This document shows positions 57,501-64,000 of a stretch of 64,000 nucleotides of DNA, piece by piece. The position numbers and the translations under genes were made by a program. Source of the stretch: Philhelius pedissequus (lineage: Eukaryota > Arthropoda > Insecta > Diptera > Syrphidae). Below the pieces are notes generated by a model. That model worked only from the letters and a program-made list of their open reading frames with translations, was not told where the DNA came from and ran no database searches. Numbering within the stretch: position 1 is the first letter of the stretch; each line of letters starts with the position of its first letter. The stretch is taken from NCBI GenBank assembly GCA_910595825.1, contig OU343161.1, forward strand, positions 129,651,929 through 129,715,928, read 5' to 3'.

Positions 57501-57960
57501 GCTTCTTGCTTGATCACCCTATACCCTATATAAAGATATAGCTCTGAAATTCCAGCTTTTCAGCAAATTTTCAAACCCCGATATTGTATGATCCTCGCTT
57601 ACGTTAAAATGTATGAAATTTTCATTTACAGCGGAAAAAATTATAATAAAATATTTAATATTTATCTAATCGATTACTCTGATTTACTTATCTTGCAATA
57701 ATATAACCGATGCCGCAATCAACTCTGTGTGCTCTAAATGACGTATTTTTTTAACATACCTTACCAATAAAGTTATCCACTTATCAATTCTTTTCTATGA
57801 ATGTAAAATAATTCTTCATATTCAAAATTGTAAATGATAAATAAAGCTAAGCTAAAATTGATTTTGAACTATAAATTAAAATATACGATATATTTGTATT
57901 GTATATTTAGTTTAGTTGAAGTTAGTAAGTAATTGATTCAAAATAACTTTAACGGCCTTA

Positions 57961-58045
57961 AGTCCACAAAATTTGCGTTTCGTCCCGCCGATCTTACATG
58001 TACTCTTCAGTTGGCTAGTGAGGGCCTTACCATTACGCACTTTTT
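57961..58045 (-). ncRNA. Possible third, diverged hammerhead motif
   Basis: Minus strand: TGCGT, A at the cleavage position (GUA, allowed), weak stem I (TGG with CCA), CTGAAGA (58010-58004; the fifth base may vary), stem II GTAC/GGAC with a mismatch, GAAA (57981-57978), then CGCAAATTTT. Downstream GTGGACTTAAGGCC resembles TTTGGACTAAAGGTC of copy 2. Stem III has five pairs. The loops are not clearly complementary. It may be an old copy of the same repeat or a coincidence; it follows directly after a truncated LINE. Confidence 0.4.
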
Positions 58046-58057
58046 GTTAATTTCATT

Positions 58058-58510
58058 TCATATTACATGGATTTTTTGACAAAAAAAAACAGCTGTATCT
58101 GTTCCACAATACATATTCTTCAATGTTCGTAAAAATTTTGTAGATAATCCTAACTGAGATAGTTTGTAAAAAAGTGCATTTCGGTTTACAAGGTCGAAAA
58201 CTGCCTTAAAATCGACGAATAGTGCATATACCTTGTTCTTTCCTCTTAATAGTGACGTAAGACTGAAATTGTGATCGATCGTTGAGTAATTTTTTCGGGA
58301 TAAAGTTTGTGGTTCGGTTAAGATGTTTTTTTGATCTATACTCACATTTCAAACCTTTTGACGAGAATCGTAAAAAATATTTGGTAATAATGTTCATGAA
58401 TGATATACCACGATAGTTTTCAATACTATTGAGTGGGCCTCATTTATGGACTGCACAAATAACTGACTTTTTGAAAGATTCTGGTTCGCCTGCATTTTGA
58501 GCAATATTAT
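58058..58510 (-). pseudogene. LINE reverse transcriptase N-terminal relic (copy F)
   Basis: Minus strand, from right to left: FYNNIAQNAGEPESFKKSVI, LNSIENYRGISFMNIITKYF, NYSTIDHNFSLTSLL, and VYALFVDFKAVFDLVNRNAL (motif A with the first catalytic Asp), followed by FYKLSQLGLSTKFLRTLKNM. It is truncated after YCGTDTAV. The order and style match copies C-E. Two frames are needed. Confidence 0.8.
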
Positions 58511-58511
58511 T

Positions 58512-58980
58512 GTAAAATCTTACACCCAAATTAATAAACATGGACTAGGGGAGGTTTAGGACTTATTCCGTGGACTAATTGCGAAATACTATTAATAAAA
58601 CACGATTCCTGCTATTTGACGTTTACCAACTTAGTTCTTCGCTAGACCATCTAAGACGGTGGTCTAGCGATGGACTAAGAATTGACATTTAACAACAAAA
58701 TTTACAGGGACATAGAATAGAAATAGGTAGGGTTTATACTTATTGTAGTAGATTTTCTACTTATTTCCATGGTCTAATTCTTATTCCATATTTTTGTAAG
58801 TCCAGGGACTAAAGGTGGACTAAGCGTTTTTTTATTAATAAGGTTGTTAAGTCCAGAAAAATTAGATAAAGAATGATACTTCGAAAAAATTACGACAAAG
58901 CTGAATTTTGGTGGAGAGCTTCATTTTCACATCCTAAGCATTTCCTAAAATGTACCCTAATTTTGGAGCAAACAATTTAA
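58512..58980. mobile_element. MITE-like repeat D, copy 2
   Basis: See 54932-55450. ACACCCAAATTAATAAACAT is followed by GGACTAGGGGAGGTTTAGGA; later TAGACCATCTAAGACGGTGG and TCCAGGGACTAAAGGTGGAC. It sits immediately beside LINE copy F. Confidence 0.65.
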
Positions 58981-60030
58981 TTTTAGACGGGGGGCAAGGG
59001 GGTAAAATTCATTTTTTTTATTCAAATTACTCGAAAACCATAGGTTTTTTAAAAAAAAAATTGATATTACACATTGTAGATCATGTCATTCAACACAAAA
59101 AAGACACTTTTTATAGTATAATTGATAGATTTGGAGAAAATGATCGAAAACTTAGGGTGTAGTATATGTTTTTCAAAAAATATGTAATAAATTTATGTTT
59201 TTGAGTGGTGAATTTTATTCTTTTGAGTGGGAATTTTTTTTTAGTTATGTTTGGAAAAACATGTTCTATTAAAAAAAAAACAAGTTTTAAGTGTGGAACC
59301 GCAAGTAAATGCTGCCATCTCGAAAATAATATTTTATTTTATTTATTCAGTAACTCCAAAAACCTTTATTTTTCTCAAAATTTTCTAAAAACAGCTTGTA
59401 GACAGTGCAATTATCTGTAAAATGACATATTAACGACTTCAGTATGTCAATTCGTTCTTAAGTTATAGATTACCAAAATGTAATTGTTCGTGAAATTGGT
59501 TATATAGACCAAGAAGAGAAAGACCCGAAACCTCTCCTGTCATTCGCATTTGCCAACAAGCTGAAAAACGCACACAAGTATCTTTTCCGTTCCTCTTCCA
59601 ATAGACACATTGATAAAACCGAATACAAGAATCTTTTCTGTCCCTCTTCCTATAGGCATATATATAATTTCAATTCTCCCAGGAATTTGGCAGTTACTTT
59701 GCGAAATCGGTGGGTATGTTCAAAAAGTATGAACACTCAATTAACTACTTTTATAGTGCTAACTTCACCTTAAATATCTAGAAGAAATGTCTGGAAGATA
59801 AATAAAACTAGTAACAGTATATTATAACTCAAATTAATGTTTTTAAACGAAAATGAATATAAGATATGTTTAGCAGTTACTTAGAATTAAACAATACAGA
59901 TTATATTTGTGAAAAAAGAAAAAAATCCTGCAAAAAAGTGTTTTTATCATTTACATTTCAATATTAGGTTTAACGGTTCATCTTTATTGCATTAAGCTTA
60001 GATTTGGAGGTAAAATTTAATTACGACAAA
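58981..60030. other. No identifiable gene
   Basis: AT-rich; a short CTCTTCC/TTTTCTGTCCCTCTTCC repetition occurs around 59580-59650. Nothing recognised. Confidence 0.4.
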
Positions 60031-60499
60031 GGTGGCCGTGGTGCGATAGTTGTGTGCTCGCCTGTCAACCTCGTGGTCGCACGTTCGATTCCTGCCGTTG
60101 TCTATGTCTTCTTATATTCCATTAAAAACGAATTCTAACAATTGTCATAAAATAAGTTGATGGATTGCTCATTACATGCTGTTCAGGCATAACACTAATA
60201 ACATTTAATTGAGTAAACTAGTATACACATAAATATGACAACGAAATAAATAAAAATAATGCGAATTATAAGAGACATGAGTAAATAAGACACGGTAATT
60301 TTCTCCGCATTAGTTGAGTCGCCATCCCTGGAGATAAATCTAAGACAACAACCAGCTCTAGTCTCAGAACATCGTGCCACACCCCACACATCTTTCCTAT
60401 CCTTCTTTCTCTTCTTTCACCGGATGCCCACACTATGCTAAAAAAACATATAAAGGGTATTCATAATCATTGAGCGCGGCAAAAATATTAAAAAAAAGA
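60031..60499 (+). mobile_element. tRNA-derived SINE (type A, copy 3), full length
   Basis: Head GGTGGCCGTGGTGCGATAGT with A-box-like TGGTGCGATAG and B box GTTCGATTCC (60083-60092). The body is shared with the copies at 18151 and 47780. The tail reads CACACTATGC, then CATATAAAGGGTATTCATAA, TCATTGAGCGCGG and an A-rich end. The tail is almost the same as that of LINE copies A and B (AAGGGTATTCATAACCCCTT, GAGTGCGCGC). This supports mobilisation by that LINE family. Confidence 0.9.
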
Positions 60500-61374
60500 T
60501 TCAGAAAGGGTTATTTAAATAATCCTACATGTTATTTTTTTTTTGTGAAATTCTATTTAATGATCCATTTTTCTGGATAAAATCAAAAATTTTCTGAACG
60601 AAATTGATTTTATACCTTCAAATCCAATTTTTAATTTTTAGCAAGATTTGACCTTGCTCTAGCGTCAAATCCAAATTTTCCATTTTCTCGCGTTTTAAAA
60701 GCAATATTAATTAATGTATCCTTAAATTTGAAGCATTCACACATTCTTGATTTGCTTCAAATTCATTCCAACAAAGAAAAGAATTTGGGAGAACTCATTT
60801 TCAATGGTACACACAGTTTTGTCCCTTTTTCCTTAATACCTTCACTTTAATTATATATGTATTGTACACATATTTAATTAGTTGGTAATAGGTATCATTT
60901 AATATGAATAAAGTTTACGGGAAAAGTCTATTAACGGTACTTTTCATATAACGGTTTTTTAAATTATTGGCTTTCTCGGTAACTGTTCATTGGATTTCTG
61001 TCAAATTTTATATCTGAGAAGATCTAGCCAATCTAATTCTGCATATTAAAATTTTAAATAACATTTTTTATATAATTAGAATTAATTTTTGATTTTTTTT
61101 TTTGAGAAATTAATATTTTTAAAACTAATCAAAAAAAATAATTTAAAATTTTATAGTCATATGTATATTAATAAACTCTACAAAACTGCATACCAAAATT
61201 TCAAAAAACTAAAAATGAAAAACCGGATTTCATCAAAATCCGTCCTACAATTTTCGAGATACTTTTTTATAAAATTTTTATGGATCCGTGGCATCTAATG
61301 GCGTTCTTTGTTTTTTCAAGAAACTGATTGAAGCGATCGTTTTAGCACTTTTTATCAGTTTAAAACACGATTTT
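60500..61374. other. AT-rich stretch with dispersed-repeat words
   Basis: TTAACGGTACTTTTCATATA and similar words recall the dispersed family. No gene recognised. Confidence 0.4.
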
Positions 61375-61715
61375 TGCCCACCTATACACCATTCACTTTC
61401 ATTATTATACATATGTATAATATATACATAAATATGTACATATATTTACATACCTAGGCGCCATCTATGTAGGTAGGCACAGATTACCCTCCTAATTTAC
61501 ATAATTAAAAACCATTTAAATATATGATTTTAGGTAGGTACCTGTAACCATTCTTTGAATCATCCATTCGAATATTTATTATACTAAGAATGAAGGTAAT
61601 CTTACCTGCATAATATAACTAGACTAACCTTACTGCTAACATCGTCAATGTCAACATTAAAGTTGTTAGGTACAAGAGCAAGTTCGTACGATACAGTCGT
61701 GCATTTTATTTTATT
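61375..61715 (+). repeat. Dispersed repeat, full block
   Basis: Partner of 54300-54560 in the first part and of 23770-23905 in the second (GGTAATCTTACCTGCAT, ATAACTAGACTAACCTTA, GATACAGTCGTGCATTTTAT). It therefore links the modules into one element of at least 340 bases. Confidence 0.7.
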
Positions 61716-64000
61716 TAAATCTATAAACTAGCACATAACAAAAAATTCTGGTAACAATACCACAGATCTTTTTTCATTCAAATAAATTTCCACAAACAAT
61801 AATGTCGATTTCGTTTCAACAAAAACATCGACCTGCCGTCGATCCGCCGTCAATTTTTTTCTGAAAATCAAATTCGTTTCAAATTAAAACCAATATTTTT
61901 CTGGAAAAACAGATCCGTATTGAATCTCTTTTTGGAGACGGATTCAAAACGGATTTGTGCACAGATTCGTACACACACTACAATATTTGTTTTGACGTTT
62001 CTCAATTGTTGTGTTGTGAATTAATTTTTATTTTGTGGCAGTGTACAGAAAAAGTAAATTAATATATTAAAAAATAAAAAAAATTGTTAAAAACTTCTTG
62101 GAAACAAATATTAAAAAAGTGCAAGTGGGTTTAGGAACTCCCCCGCGTCGGAATCGGGAAATTAAAACGAAATAATGATGTTTTAACGAATTGAAGATTT
62201 GTTTTTTTTTTTAGAGCTGCCAAGCAACACACAGTCTAAAAAAGAGATTCGGTCCGTAATCGTTCTTTTCAAAGCCAAAAAGTATTGGTTTTAGTAGCGA
62301 ATCCTAATTATTGAAACGAAATCGACATAAGTATATGTCTACTGCTTAAAAATTTAAATTTTTTAACACAGCCTTAGTTATTTTTTTGTTTGTTTTTCGA
62401 TTTCACATCTATTCAGAGATAGATTATCAAATTTACAAATACACAATGTAAACAAATGGGTTTTGGCGGTGAAACGTACGAACATTTCCGATCTAGGTAT
62501 GACTTATCTGTGGCTATATCACTATTATGTAGAGCTACCTACCTCTTACTTTTATTTATAGTCAATATACTGCTCAATTGAGCAACACTTTTTTTCTACC
62601 GGCATAATGGGGTCATCTGATGTTCATAAAATAATGTTACTGGGAAAAATGCATAAGCGTTAAGAGTCTTTAATTTCCGCTACATTCAAGGTCTACCTAT
62701 CTATACTCAATTATTTGAGAAGAGAAAAGTGCGTCACCTTTATTCCCAAAATGGGGTTGTGAACACTTTTAATATTCTCCTTCCAATTTGTATGATAGTA
62801 TATTCTGAGAAAATCTTGGCAATAAACAAATTTATCCTAGCTGTGCAATCACTCTAACAGGTGTATATGAAACACAAAACATGTGCAGGGCAATGCAACC
62901 GGCTTGTGTTACCCCCGTCATTGAATCGATAACCTTGAGACAAGCCACGAACTAAATTCACATTCTTCAAGGTAATATAACTTTCTTGGTCGCTTCCATA
63001 CCAATAAGTCATAAATAACCACCGCAAAGGAATACCATACTTCTGTTGAACGGACTTCGGTCAAAGCGGGTAAGTGCTCTCCGTCAATAATTCTGTTCAT
63101 TGCGAAACAACAACGCACACAATTGAAATTCATGGTATATACTGAAATCCGGTTTACACACACTGTGCTCTGGCAAAGAGAAGGGAGGGCTACACGTCAA
63201 AGTGTTTTCCGTGGCACAATAAAGTGTTATTAAAGGCCAAACGAGCTCCACCTGGGCTGAATTATGAGCCATTGTGTGTACCGTGGAGCAGACTTACCGA
63301 CCAAATGGATGGATGGATGCATGACCGAACAGAAACTCTCAAGGCGCCCATCATCAGAAATAGTTCTTCTTCTGATATTTTGTACATGATTTCCTTCAAA
63401 TTCGCAATTTAAAACGCATATTGATCCAACAAGGAGTCGACTATCCATCATGATGTGTGTGTGGAGGATTCATGTTGACAGTTTTGGCTTCCCGGTTTTC
63501 AAATTGAAGCTTCATTTATGCTGCTTGTAGATATGATAGTTCCGACCGGCTAACCACTGCAACACGCCGCACATCAATTAGAGCTGCTTCATTGAACCAC
63601 ATGATACTATGTAGAAGGCTCGTAAAAGAACTATATTTTATTGAAGAATACTGATGTAGGGGGCCGGCTGCCCGGGTGGAGCTAGATGGAAAGGTCGAAA
63701 ATATTCCATTCTTATGAAATGCGATAAATATGCAAATTTCGTTCCTTATTTTCATTCGTTATTTAAAAATTGAGTGGAGTTGACTTTTGAAATGTTCTTG
63801 TCTTAGGACGTGCATAATGTGTATACAATTCTACGTATATGTATATATGCACTTAAGCTGGCGCGACTAGCGACCGACGACGTCGCCAAACATAGAATTT
63901 CCGTCTTGGAAACTGTATGAAGGTGAATTTCACAGACATCAATGAAAACTATGACTAAAGTTGCTAATAAACATAATATGCCAAATGAAATAAAATCCAC
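61716..64000. other. No identifiable gene; more balanced composition near the end
   Basis: From about 62860 the sequence is less AT-rich and free of the repeats described here. The minus-strand ORF 62918-63163 (81 codons) and others near 63230-63760 are uninterrupted but unrecognised. This may be the edge of a unique region next to a host gene. Confidence 0.4.

Noticed and set aside
62918..63163. Weak resemblance of VWYSFAVVIYDLLVWKRP to protein-kinase subdomain IX
   Set aside because: Only this short stretch is similar; no catalytic loop, DFG or APE motif is seen nearby on that strand.
63335..63365. CTGATGA on the minus strand
   Set aside because: No GAAA at suitable spacing.

Overview
The window reads as non-coding, repeat-dense nuclear DNA of an insect, most likely a fly. 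It is strongly AT-rich with long A/T runs. It carries DD41D-type mariner copies, Helitrons with Pif1-like helicase remnants, several non-LTR retrotransposon (LINE) families, a piggyBac relic and tRNA-derived SINEs. A tephritid-like dipteran is my best guess, because DD41D (rosa-type) mariners were first described in Ceratitis; this is inference. I found no intact host gene. Every ORF over 100 codons that I can identify is a broken transposable-element gene, and I see no prokaryotic, viral or CRISPR features.

Layout. 1-2660: mariner fragment, tRNA-like sequence, LINE 3' relic, MITE with a rearranged end, tRNA-type SINE. 4205-4815: internally deleted mariner. 6412-7015: near-perfect 8-bp satellite. 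9113-10160: tandem dimer, inverted Helitron helicase relic, and a hammerhead-ribozyme-containing repeat. 10960-13690: Tc1-like relic and a LINE with reverse transcriptase and C-terminal Cys/His motif. 15190-15950: another LINE interrupted by a small element. 16800-18050 and many other places: an unclassified dispersed family with long inverted repeats. 18151-18616: SINE. 18790-19310: foldback-like inverted 16-bp arrays. 20325-20398: second hammerhead copy. 27660-31331: Helitron interrupted by a LINE. 32514-34415: Harbinger-like element with subterminal CAACTTG repeats. 34550-37350: LINE interrupted by a mariner. 39043-40123: second mariner family. 40950-43045: second copy of the LINE seen in the Helitron, retaining part of its endonuclease. 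43103-45960: nested stack of a TIR element, a TTA-flanked MITE, and a LINE carrying a hAT-like and a mariner insertion. 47780-49340: SINE and a tandem composite repeat. 50169-51805: piggyBac relic with its TTAA duplication. 52945-54213: near-full-length mariner. 57170-58850: mariner relic, third possible hammerhead, LINE fragment, MITE. 60031-60499: complete-looking SINE. The last 3.5 kb is more balanced in composition but holds nothing I can name.

How the parts relate. Several insertions can be ordered because a second copy of the host repeat supplies the empty site: mariner at a TA at 52943, piggyBac at a TTAA at 50165, and the MITE at a TTA at 43940. The SINE at 60031 ends in the same 3' tail as the LINEs ending near 30920 and 43045, which suggests it borrowed their retrotransposition machinery. 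The most unusual item is the small repeat (10005-10165, 20310-20460, and a diverged copy near 57961-58045). It contains the catalytic core of a hammerhead ribozyme with closed stems I and II, a nine-pair stem III in the best copy, and loops I and II complementary to each other.
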